Assembly: GCA_002405805.1 (NCBI GenBank)
Contig: DHMN01000082.1
Location: 1 to 17,043 of the forward strand
Length of the DNA stretch: 17,043 nucleotides
Direction: 5' to 3'
Source: Cyanobacteria bacterium UBA4641
GTDB taxonomy: Bacteria; Cyanobacteriota; Vampirovibrionia; Gastranaerophilales; Gastranaerophilaceae
Shown here piece by piece: positions 1 to 7,667 of the stretch; position 1 is the stretch's first letter; each line of letters begins with the position of its first letter. Both the position numbers and the translations under genes were made by a program. The notes under the pieces were generated by a model. It was not told where the DNA came from and made no database searches. It saw only the letters and a program-made list of their open reading frames with translations.

Positions 1-33
1 CAATGAATAGTTAACAATCCCCTAGGAGAGGGG

Positions 34-106
34 TGTTTGATTTGAGATTCTGAACAGGAAAAAATCTACGTTGCTACGCAACTTGATTTTTAATCCTTTC
101 AGAATG
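34..106 (+). repeat. Dispersed palindromic-ended intergenic repeat, copy 1 (full)
   Basis: The core spans 46-105. Its ends are an 8-bp inverted repeat, ATTCTGAA at 47-54 and TTCAGAAT at 98-105, and its middle holds a small palindrome GTTGC-TAC-GCAAC (70-82). It matches the reverse complement of 16281-16338 at 51 of 58 aligned positions with a 2-nt gap; the right half is almost identical. The stretch 34-67 also matches 12341-12374 at 29 of 34 positions. No reading frame is conserved, so this is a non-coding repeat. A separate small hairpin, CCCCT/AGGGG, lies just left at 19-33. Nothing else is visible in 1-123. Confidence 0.75.
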
Positions 107-123
107 ACAATATATTATAATAA

Positions 124-156
124 GCGCGAGTGGCAAGGTTTCCTTGCCACTCGCGC
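124..156 (-). terminator. Terminator of the PPDK gene
   Basis: A perfect 15-bp stem (124-138 pairs with 142-156) closes a 3-nt loop, 24 nt past the PPDK stop codon. On the minus strand it is followed by the A/T-only stretch TTATTATAATATATT. The stem is very GC-rich at its base (GCGCGAG) compared with the surrounding DNA. The tail is not a pure T-run but is weakly pairing, as expected of an intrinsic terminator. Confidence 0.8.
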
Positions 157-179
157 AACTTTAACAATTTTCCAAATTC

Positions 180-2858
180 CTACTTACAACCAAGTGGAAG
201 TGAAATATCTTTTGCCTGTTTAAATTCAATTACCGCTTGAGCTGCAGCCAATCTTGCCTGTGGAACTCTAAACGGTGAGCAAGATACATAATTCAAGCCG
301 ATTCTATGGCAGAATTTTACAGATGCAGGGTCTCCACCATGTTCGCCACAAATACCGCGTTTCAAATGTGGACGGACTCTCAAAGCTTTATCCAACGCGA
401 TTTTCATCAATTGTCCAACCCCTTCTTGGTCTAATGTTGAGAATGGGTTAGCAGGTAGAATTTTTTGCTCTACATAGTTTTGCAAGAATTTGCCTTCCGC
501 ATCGTCTCTTGAATATCCAAAGGTCATTTGAGTCAAATCATTTGTACCAAATGAGAAAAATTCTGCATATTCTGCGATTTCATCAGCCGTCAATGCTGCA
601 CGCGGAATCTCTATCATCGTACCAAACATATATTCAACCCTTACGCCTTTTTCATCCATTACTTCATTAGCGACGCGCTCTAAAACAGTTTTAACAGTTT
701 TAAGTTCATTCACGTGTCCAACAAGCGGAATCATAACTTCAGGTTTTACATCCAATCCTTCTTTTTTCAAATCGCAAGCGGCGCTAAAAATTGCTCTAAC
801 TTGCATTTCATTGATTTCAGGATAAGTCAAACCTAAACGACAACCTCTCAAACCCATCATTGGGTTAGATTCAGACATTGCCTCAACGATATTTAGAAGA
901 TTTTCATCTTCTGCATAATCTTCACCTTTTGCCTTTTTGGTTGCAACTTTGGCAATCAACTCTTCTTTATCAGGCAAAAATTCATGTAGAGGTGGGTCAA
1001 GAAGTCTGATTGTCATTGACTTTTCACCCAAAGCTTTAAACATTGCATAAAAATCAGAATATTGCATTGGAAGAAGTTTTGCCAAAGCTTCTTTCCTAGC
1101 CTCCGGCGTTCCTGCAATAATCATTTTTTGCACCCAAGGAAGTCTTTCAGGGTCCATAAACATGTGTTCTGTTCTACATAGACCAACACCCTCTGCGCCA
1201 AGTTCCAAAGCTTTTGCTACATCGGCAGGAGTATCAGCATTTGCTCTAACACCCAAAAGTTTAATTTCATCTACCCAAGCGAACAATTTGTTAAAGTTTT
1301 CATCCATAGTTGGAGGTACAAGGTGAATCGCGCCATCCATAACTTCGCCAGTACCGCCATCAAGAGAAATGATATCATTTTTGTGATAAACAGTTCCATC
1401 GCCTGCGGTTAGAGTTTCATTTTTAAGGTCGATTGATAAATCTTCACAACCTGCAACACAAGGTTTTCCCATACCTTTTGCAACAACAGCAGCGTGAGAT
1501 GTCATACCGCCTCTTAGTGTCAAAACACCTTGAGATTCAATCATACCGTGAATATCATCAGGACAAGTTTCAATTCTTACCAAAATGATTTTTTCACCGG
1601 TTTTACCACGTTCTGCCGCCTCTTCAGTATCAAAAACAATTTTACCTACAGCCGCCCCCGGAGATGCTGCAAGCCCTTGAGCGATTTTGTGAGCCTCTTT
1701 TTTAGCTTTAGGGTCAAAGTCAGGCAATAAAACTTGATACAATTGATTTGCATCAACAAGTTCAACTGCTCTTTCCTTGTCGATAATGCCTTCTTCGCAC
1801 ATTTCAACGGCGATTCTCACTGATGCTTTTGCAGTTCGTTTACCGTTACGAGTTTGTAGAATCCACAATTTACCTCTTTCTATTGTAAATTCCATATCTT
1901 GAACATCTTTGTAGCCTTTTTCAAGTTTTTTCGCAATATCCACATATTGTTTATAAAGTTCAGGCATTTCATTTTCAAGTTCTGCAATCGGCTTTGGAGT
2001 TCTGATACCAGCAACAACATCTTCCCCTTGCGCATTTGTCAAATATTCGCCATAGAATTTATTTTCGCCTGTTGAAGGGTTTCTTGTGAAAGATACGCCT
2101 GTTGCGCAATCATCACCCATATTACCAAATACCATTGTCTGAACGTTTACTGCAGTACCATAGTTGTGGTCGATTTTGTAGTGCTCTCTATAAGCAACGG
2201 CACGAGGAATATTCCAAGAACGGAAAACTGCCTCAATTGCCTCCTCAAGTTGTACGTAAGGGTCTTGAGGAAAATCTTTGCCTGTTTCTTTTTTAATCAA
2301 AGCTTTGTATGGCTCAATCAAAGATTTCCAATCATCTGCAGTCAATTCGGTATCTGATTTGTAACCTTTTTCTTTCTTAATATCATCTAAGTAATCTTCA
2401 AATTTTTGTCTGTCGATTTCCCAAGCAACAGAGCCAAACATAGTTAAAAATCTGCGGTACGAATCATAGCAAAAACGCGGATTGTTAGTCAATTTAATCA
2501 TCGCCTCAACAGTTTGGTCATTCAAACCTAAGTTCAAAATTGTTTCCATCATCCCCGGCATAGAAAGTCTTGCGCCTGAACGAACAGAAACAAGAAGAGG
2601 ATTTTCGCTATCTCCAAACTTTTTACCTGCTTGAGTTTCAACATCTTTCAAAGCTGCTTTCACTTCATCCATAAGCCCTTGTGGCATTTTGTTTCCGTGA
2701 TTTATATAATCCATACACGTTTCAGTTGTGATAGTCAACCCAGGGGGAACAGGTAGTCCAAGATTAGTCATTTCGGCTAAATTCGCACCTTTGCCACCCA
2801 ATAAATTGCGCATAGATGCATCCCCATCCTTAAAGAGCCAAACACGTTTTTCTGCCAT
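180..2858 (-). CDS. ppdK: Pyruvate, phosphate dikinase (PPDK)
   Basis: Cytosolic enzyme interconverting pyruvate + ATP + Pi with PEP + AMP + PPi; in fermentative bacteria it can run in the glycolytic direction using PPi. The 892 residues match the usual bacterial length and architecture. An N-terminal ATP-binding domain has GGKGANLAEM at 21-30. The phosphohistidine domain has GGMTSHAAVVAKG with catalytic His455, the same number as in the Clostridium symbiosum enzyme, and Thr453 at the position regulated in plants. The C-terminal PEP/pyruvate barrel contains LCRTEHMF (560-567), SFGTNDLTQM and CGEHGGDP with the active-site Cys837. Start ATG at 2858 follows the Shine-Dalgarno AAGGAG (2866-2871). 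It is monocistronic: own promoter at 2910-2937 and own terminator at 124-156. No PPDK regulatory kinase gene is in the window. Confidence 0.97.
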   Translation of the reverse strand: MAEKRVWLFKDGDASMRNLLGGKGANLAEMTNLGLPVPPGLTITTETCMDYINHGNKMPQGLMDEVKAALKDVETQAGKKFGDSENPLLVSVRSGARLSMPGMMETILNLGLNDQTVEAMIKLTNNPRFCYDSYRRFLTMFGSVAWEIDRQKFEDYLDDIKKEKGYKSDTELTADDWKSLIEPYKALIKKETGKDFPQDPYVQLEEAIEAVFRSWNIPRAVAYREHYKIDHNYGTAVNVQTMVFGNMGDDCATGVSFTRNPSTGENKFYGEYLTNAQGEDVVAGIRTPKPIAELENEMPELYKQYVDIAKKLEKGYKDVQDMEFTIERGKLWILQTRNGKRTAKASVRIAVEMCEEGIIDKERAVELVDANQLYQVLLPDFDPKAKKEAHKIAQGLAASPGAAVGKIVFDTEEAAERGKTGEKIILVRIETCPDDIHGMIESQGVLTLRGGMTSHAAVVAKGMGKPCVAGCEDLSIDLKNETLTAGDGTVYHKNDIISLDGGTGEVMDGAIHLVPPTMDENFNKLFAWVDEIKLLGVRANADTPADVAKALELGAEGVGLCRTEHMFMDPERLPWVQKMIIAGTPEARKEALAKLLPMQYSDFYAMFKALGEKSMTIRLLDPPLHEFLPDKEELIAKVATKKAKGEDYAEDENLLNIVEAMSESNPMMGLRGCRLGLTYPEINEMQVRAIFSAACDLKKEGLDVKPEVMIPLVGHVNELKTVKTVLERVANEVMDEKGVRVEYMFGTMIEIPRAALTADEIAEYAEFFSFGTNDLTQMTFGYSRDDAEGKFLQNYVEQKILPANPFSTLDQEGVGQLMKIALDKALRVRPHLKRGICGEHGGDPASVKFCHRIGLNYVSCSPFRVPQARLAAAQAVIEFKQAKDISLPLGCK

Positions 2859-2909
2859 AATTTTCTCCTTTTAAACAAAAATAATAAACACTTACTAAAT
2901 AATACAGTA

Positions 2910-2937
2910 ATTTTAACATAAAAACGCATTATGTAAA
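2910..2937 (-). promoter_or_regulatory. Promoter of ppdK
   Basis: On the minus strand a -35 box TTTACA (2937-2932) and a -10 box TAAAAT (2915-2910) are separated by 16 nt. A TG one base before the -10 gives an extended -10 element. The -35 starts only 4 nt after the lysC terminator stem, so ppdK has its own promoter placed immediately behind the upstream operon's end. Confidence 0.65.
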
Positions 2938-2940
2938 GCA

Positions 2941-2978
2941 AAAAGAGACAGACAAATTAATGTTCTTCTGTCTCTTTT
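2941..2978 (-). terminator. Terminator of the phosphatase-TPR-lysC operon
   Basis: A 12-bp stem AAAAGAGACAGA (2941-2952) pairs with 2967-2978 around a 14-nt loop, and minus-strand transcripts leave the stem in a T-rich CTTTTTGC tail. It lies 26 nt after the lysC stop. Confidence 0.75.
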
Positions 2979-3004
2979 TTAATTTTAAATTTTGTTTTTA
3001 ACGC

Positions 3005-4270
3005 CTATACGTCAGGTAATGTACCTTTAACTTCTGCAACTTCATCACAACCGAGATTGAATACGTCATGCAAAGCTTTTACGGCTTTTTGAGCATCATC
3101 TTTATTGATTAAACAACTGATTTTAATTTCACTTGTTGAAATCATCCTGATATTAATATCGTTGCTTGCCAAAGTTTTGAACATTGTTGATGCAATCCCC
3201 GGTCTATCAATCATGCCGGCACCGATGATTGAAACTTTTGCTATATTATCATCGATTTTTACATCAGCAGCACCAAGTTTAACTTTTACATCTTCCAAAA
3301 CTTCCATAGCTTTTGGCAAATCTTCTTTATTGATAGTGAAAGCAATATCATTAGTGTTTGAAGTTTTTCTTGCATAAGACTGAATAATCATATCAACAGA
3401 TACATTTTCATCAGCCAAACAACCAAACAGTGTTGCAGCTTCCCCTGGAGTGTCAGGAACATCGCAAACTACAACTCTTACTTGTGATGAATCTGATGCC
3501 ACACCAGCTACAGGTTTATTTATTTCCATTTTTTCAACTCCTACAATTAAAGTTCCCATATTATCAAGCTTAAAACTGCTCCTAACCCTTAGTGGTACAG
3601 CGTATTGTTTTGCTGTTTCAACACTTCTTGGGTGAAGGACATTTGCACCTGCATGAGCAAGTTCAAGCATTTCTTCATAAGATATAGTGTCTAGCCTTGA
3701 GGCATTTGGAACAACTCTTGGGTCCGTTGTATAAACACCTTCTACATCTGTATAAATATCACATCTTTCTGCATTTAAAGCTGCAGCCAAAGCAACAGCA
3801 GAAGTATCTGAACCGCCACGACCCAAAGTTGTGATTTCGCCATCTTCTGTTACCCCTTGGAAACCTGCAACTACAATAATATTGCCTGCCTCTAAGTTCT
3901 TTTTCAATTTGTCGGTTTTAATATCAACAATTCTTGCTTTTGAGTGAACATTTTCGGTCAAAATACCAATTTGAGTGGCATTAAAACTTACTGCATTATA
4001 TCCTTGAGCCTGAATAGCCATCGTAAGAAGTGCAATAGAAACACATTCTCCTGTAGATAAAAGCATATCCATTTCTCTAGCTGAAGGATTTGGGTTTAAG
4101 TCTTTTGCCATTTTAACCAAATGGTCTGTAGTATGTCCCATTGCTGAAACAACGACAACAACGTCATTTCCGTTGTTTTTTTCGCGAATTACCGTTTGTG
4201 CAACATTTTTAATTTTATCTGTATCCGCAACAGATGTACCGCCAAATTTTTGTACTATTACCTTTTTCAA
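3005..4270 (-). CDS. lysC: Aspartate kinase (aspartokinase) with two C-terminal ACT domains
   Basis: Phosphorylates L-aspartate with ATP, the first step towards lysine/diaminopimelate, threonine and methionine. The kinase domain opens with KFGGTSV (8-14), contains the nucleotide-binding GRGGSDTSA (150-158) and DVEGVYTTDPR (175-185). Two ACT domains follow (about 265-340 and 345-415), the second with ISTSEIKIS (377-385). This is the usual arrangement for lysine- or threonine-feedback-inhibited monofunctional enzymes; 421 residues is close to the family norm. The start is TTG at 4270, one base after the TAA of the TPR gene, with AGGGA about 10 nt upstream inside that gene, which suggests translational coupling. 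No lysine riboswitch precedes it, so control is probably enzymatic. It is the last gene of its operon. Confidence 0.96.
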   Translation of the reverse strand: MKKVIVQKFGGTSVADTDKIKNVAQTVIREKNNGNDVVVVVSAMGHTTDHLVKMAKDLNPNPSAREMDMLLSTGECVSIALLTMAIQAQGYNAVSFNATQIGILTENVHSKARIVDIKTDKLKKNLEAGNIIVVAGFQGVTEDGEITTLGRGGSDTSAVALAAALNAERCDIYTDVEGVYTTDPRVVPNASRLDTISYEEMLELAHAGANVLHPRSVETAKQYAVPLRVRSSFKLDNMGTLIVGVEKMEINKPVAGVASDSSQVRVVVCDVPDTPGEAATLFGCLADENVSVDMIIQSYARKTSNTNDIAFTINKEDLPKAMEVLEDVKVKLGAADVKIDDNIAKVSIIGAGMIDRPGIASTMFKTLASNDINIRMISTSEIKISCLINKDDAQKAVKALHDVFNLGCDEVAEVKGTLPDV

Positions 4271-4271
4271 T

Positions 4272-5759
4272 TTAATTATTTCCCTGTATGTCTTTTAAAA
4301 TATTTTCAAGTTCAACCTTTTCATTTTCATATTCAAAGTGTCCTAAAGACTGAGCTTTGTCGGCGATTGAAATTGTTTCTTTTATATTATATTCACAAAT
4401 GTTATCCTTGACAAGTCTATAAGAAGAATAAAATAACAAATTTAAAATTTCTACATTATTATTGTCCAATTTCTCGGCTCTGCGCAGTTTTCGCTGAGCA
4501 TCCGCATAATCAGAAATACTCATTAGCCATTTTGCATATTCTACAAATCCCTTTACATATTTTGAATTTTCCGTAATAAATTTTTCAAAATATTCTTTGG
4601 TCTTGTCATGATTTTCAAGCTTTTGATATACTCTTGCTAAGTGTAGATAATTATAAGATTGTTTGCGCTCAGTGCGCAAAGATTTTTTAAATAGTTCAAT
4701 ACTGTCTTCTAACCTGCCTTCTGAGACCTTTTCCAACCCCATTCCCTCTTGAATATAAACATTATTGCCATGTTTTTCTTTTAAGGTATCAAGAAGTGTG
4801 AAATCGTTATCATAAGCATTTACAAGCGCCAAACCGATTTTTGGATTTAAGTAATCATTATCTTTTGAAAATGAAATTTCAAATTGTTCCTTTGCTTTTT
4901 CAAACTCAAAAAGTCTTATATAAGCTTTTCCCCATTCAAAATGTAAAACTTCGTTATCTAAATCATTTGAAATCGCAGAATTAAAGATTTTTTCAGTTTC
5001 TTCGTAATTTTTTTGGATAGAATAAACTTCACCCAAAACAAAATATGCAGGCAACATTTGCTTGTTTATCGAAATAGATTTTTTTGCATATTCTTCGGCT
5101 GCTTTATAATCTGATTTTAAGAGTTTTAAATTTGCGTATTCATAAGTTGAACTTTCATTTGGTGCAACTTTTGCCAAGAATTGCAATTTCATCTCCGCAG
5201 AATCATAGTCAAACAATCTGACTTCCATAATTGCAGACAATAAGATTGCAGTGTAGTTATATTTGCTGATTTGAGATGCTTTGTTAAACTGGTCACGCGC
5301 AAGAGCATATTTTTTCATTTTCATCAAAACCATGCCCCAACCTGTATGAACATCAGTATTTAGCGGAGTTATTTTATTGGCACGTTCAAACGCATCCAAA
5401 GCATCATCATACTTTTTAGAATTTAGAAGACACATTCCAAGTCGCAGCCAAATTTCTTTGTCATGCGGATTTAGATTTGCAGATTCTTGATAATATTTTG
5501 AGGCGTCTTCAAATTTCATCCTTGACTCATAAATTTTGCCAAGATATTTGAATACACCGGAATCTTGATTTGAGATATCAAGAGCTTTTTTCAAAAGTTC
5601 TTCAGCTTTGTCATACTGTTTTTCTTCATACAATTTTTTAGCTTTATTTACATAAGCTACTGTCGGAAGAGATTGAATAATTGAGTCTTGTTTGTATGAG
5701 TCGATTGAAAAGCTTAAATCTTTAATTTTTCCAAAAATATTTTTTATCCAACCAGACAA
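4272..5759 (-). CDS. Tetratricopeptide (TPR) repeat protein, function unknown
   Basis: A 495-residue protein built almost wholly of helical TPR units starting near residue 35. Examples are AKKLYEEKQYDKAEELLKKA, YLGKIYESRMKFEDASKYYQ and LRLGMCLLNSKKYDDALDAF, with about ten to twelve repeats to residue 430. It has no signal peptide and no membrane segment, so it is likely a cytosolic scaffold. The start is TTG at 5759, preceded by AGAGAGGTGG; it overlaps the end of the phosphatase gene by 16 nt and abuts lysC by 1 nt. The coupling suggests coordinated amounts of the three products, but the repeats do not reveal a partner. A later start is possible since residues 1-34 contain no TPR. Confidence 0.85.
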   Translation of the reverse strand: MSGWIKNIFGKIKDLSFSIDSYKQDSIIQSLPTVAYVNKAKKLYEEKQYDKAEELLKKALDISNQDSGVFKYLGKIYESRMKFEDASKYYQESANLNPHDKEIWLRLGMCLLNSKKYDDALDAFERANKITPLNTDVHTGWGMVLMKMKKYALARDQFNKASQISKYNYTAILLSAIMEVRLFDYDSAEMKLQFLAKVAPNESSTYEYANLKLLKSDYKAAEEYAKKSISINKQMLPAYFVLGEVYSIQKNYEETEKIFNSAISNDLDNEVLHFEWGKAYIRLFEFEKAKEQFEISFSKDNDYLNPKIGLALVNAYDNDFTLLDTLKEKHGNNVYIQEGMGLEKVSEGRLEDSIELFKKSLRTERKQSYNYLHLARVYQKLENHDKTKEYFEKFITENSKYVKGFVEYAKWLMSISDYADAQRKLRRAEKLDNNNVEILNLLFYSSYRLVKDNICEYNIKETISIADKAQSLGHFEYENEKVELENILKDIQGNN

Positions 5760-6226
5760 TCTGCCACCTCTCTAAAAGCTCCATCACCTGCTAAGCTTTC
5801 GGTAATTTGAATACCTTCAACTGCTTTGACTTTTTCAACAGCATGAGGAACTGTTATTTTGTATTTTGCATAATTTAAACATTCCAAATCATTGATATCA
5901 TCTCCGATGTAAACATAATCCTCCTGCGAGAGATTATATTTTTCCAAAATGGATTTCAAAACATCAATTTTCACTCGGATATTTTGATGAATTTCTTCTA
6001 TTCCGAATTTTTGAGCCATTGTTTGAATAGCAGAATTTCCCTCACCGGAAATTATTGCAATATCATAACCGTTGCGTTTTAAAATATAAAACCCCATAAC
6101 ATCTTTAAAATTCAGTTTGCGAGACATTGAAAAATCTTCGTTTATATAAACGCAATTGTCAGTCACAACCCCGTCAAAATCCGTAACAACCATTTTTATT
6201 GACTTTGGAAGTTCTAATTTTGCCAT
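5744..6226 (-). CDS. KdsC/YrbI-type HAD phosphatase
   Basis: A small (160 aa) cap-less HAD phosphatase. It shows motif I DFDGVVTD with Asp16 and Asp18, motif II Ser60 in IISGEGN, motif III Lys86 and motif IV GDDINDLE (108-115). The C-terminal GDGAFREVAD is typical of the KdsC family, whose members dephosphorylate 3-deoxy-manno-octulosonate 8-phosphate or related nonulosonic acid phosphates and assemble as tetramers. The exact sugar cannot be decided here: no kdsA, kdsB, kdsD or neu genes are nearby. It is the first gene of the operon with the TPR protein and lysC. ATG at 6226 has only a weak ribosome site; the promoter is the divergent region at 6250-6282. Confidence 0.88.
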   Translation of the reverse strand: MAKLELPKSIKMVVTDFDGVVTDNCVYINEDFSMSRKLNFKDVMGFYILKRNGYDIAIISGEGNSAIQTMAQKFGIEEIHQNIRVKIDVLKSILEKYNLSQEDYVYIGDDINDLECLNYAKYKITVPHAVEKVKAVEGIQITESLAGDGAFREVADCLVG

Positions 6227-6249
6227 TTCTTAACCAATTCCCTTACGTA

Positions 6250-6282
6250 TTAACAAACCTGATGCTATCTGCTATAATTATA
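6250..6282. promoter_or_regulatory. Divergent promoter between the HAD operon and the histidine kinase
   Basis: The palindrome TATAATTATA (6273-6282) provides overlapping -10 boxes on both strands. On the plus strand TTAACA (6250-6255) sits 17 nt upstream of TATAAT (6273-6278), a near-consensus promoter for the kinase. On the minus strand TATAAT (6282-6277) faces the phosphatase gene, but no good -35 is visible. Because the two -10 boxes share bases, simultaneous use should be exclusive. Confidence 0.65.
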
Positions 6283-6329
6283 CCATAAAGTGCAAAAAGT
6301 TCAGATAGATAGAGAGAAAAAAGTAATAA

Positions 6330-7613
6330 ATGTTTTCATATTTTTATGTCATAAATATTTGTGTAATCATCGTTTTTATTTGCCTGTTTTTCATCACAAG
6401 AAAAACCAATAAACGCTGGTCAAAAATCAATGATTACCTAGGGAAGGTAACAACCACCGTAGATTCAATCAGATACGGTAATTTGTCAACCAAAATTGAA
6501 AAAATCGAACATCCAACATACCAAAATGTAACAGATAGTATCAACAGAATGGTTGAAACCCTGAACGACAGAGAAAAAATGATTATCGAATACCAAGCAG
6601 AACTTATGCGCCAAAACAAATTGCTTGAATCTGTTATCAACTCACTATCTGACGGCATTTTGATTATTAATGACAAATTTGAAATTCTTAGAGCAACTCC
6701 AAAGATTTTGAAGTGGTTCGGAATCAAAGGTCGAGACATTATAGGCAAAAATGTTTTTGAATTTATCCAACCTGTAAAAGACGACAATTTTGAAATTTCT
6801 GACTTAAACAACATTGAAATCTTTATCAAACACACTCCGACAAACAACTTTGTCATAAGTTCTCAAGCCCTGACATCAATTGAGAAAAAAAGATTTGTAC
6901 TAATCATAAAAGACATTACAACAGAAAAAGAAATCGAAACGTTAAAAGAAGATTTTGTTGCGACATTGACCCACGACCTTAAAGTTCCGATTGTTGCAGC
7001 ATCAAATATGATTGACTTATTTTTAGCAAACAAGTTTGGAGAAATTTCTGAAAAACAAAAATTTGCACTTGATAACATGAAAGTTTCCAATAAAAGTCTT
7101 TTGGAATTGGTTCAAATTCTGCTTGAAACTTACAAGCTAAAAGAACAAGGTATCAAACTGGTAAAAGAAACTTTTGCCCTCAACCCGTTTATTGAAGAAA
7201 TTGTTTCAGAAATGCAACCGCTAGCGGCAGATGTAAAGACTTCCATAAATTTCACTCCACAAGCAAATAATCCGCAAATCACGGCTGACCCAATGCAATT
7301 AAGAAGAGTAATAAAAAACCTGATATCTAACGCTATTGACCACAGTAGCACTCAAAAACCGATTGATGTCAAACTTGGCAAAATTCAAGGCTTTACGACA
7401 ATTTCGGTTATAGATTACGGTCAAGGAATTGGCAAAGATGAACTGAAAATGATTTTTAACAAATACTATTCGGCAGCAAAAAAATTGAGAAAAGTCGGCA
7501 CTGGATTAGGTTTATACCTGTCTCAACAAATCGCTGTAGCACACGGTGGAGAAATCGTTGCAACCAGTGAAGAAAATGTTCAAACAGAGTTTTGCGTAAA
7601 AATCCCTGCGTAA
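6330..7613 (+). CDS. Membrane-anchored PAS sensor histidine kinase (orphan)
   Basis: Two-component sensor, 427 aa. A single N-terminal hydrophobic helix (about 3-23) anchors it. Residues 30-85 form a HAMP-like helical linker, followed by a PAS domain (about 96-200, starting LLESVINSLSDGILIIND). The HisKA dimerisation domain has FVATLTHDLKVP with phospho-acceptor His215. The ATPase domain has an N box NLISNAID (330-337), G1 DYGQGIG (362-368), F box FNKYY and G2 GTGLGL (390-395). With essentially no extracytoplasmic loop, the signal is probably cytosolic or membrane-borne and read by PAS. No response regulator gene is adjacent, so its partner must be elsewhere. The ribosome site before ATG 6330 is weak and A-rich. 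Confidence 0.93.
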   Translation: MFSYFYVINICVIIVFICLFFITRKTNKRWSKINDYLGKVTTTVDSIRYGNLSTKIEKIEHPTYQNVTDSINRMVETLNDREKMIIEYQAELMRQNKLLESVINSLSDGILIINDKFEILRATPKILKWFGIKGRDIIGKNVFEFIQPVKDDNFEISDLNNIEIFIKHTPTNNFVISSQALTSIEKKRFVLIIKDITTEKEIETLKEDFVATLTHDLKVPIVAASNMIDLFLANKFGEISEKQKFALDNMKVSNKSLLELVQILLETYKLKEQGIKLVKETFALNPFIEEIVSEMQPLAADVKTSINFTPQANNPQITADPMQLRRVIKNLISNAIDHSSTQKPIDVKLGKIQGFTTISVIDYGQGIGKDELKMIFNKYYSAAKKLRKVGTGLGLYLSQQIAVAHGGEIVATSEENVQTEFCVKIPA

Positions 7614-7667
7614 ATGTAAATTTATTTTTTGTTTATTTTTTATATAATAAAGAAAAAAGGAGAAATT

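Noticed and set aside
1530..2357. Plus-strand frames inside ppdK, and similar frames antisense to lysC, pheT and secDF
   Set aside because: They lack ribosome sites and recognisable domains and lie wholly opposite well-supported genes.
4271..4330. Lysine riboswitch in front of lysC
   Set aside because: The upstream DNA is coding sequence of the TPR gene and leaves no leader.
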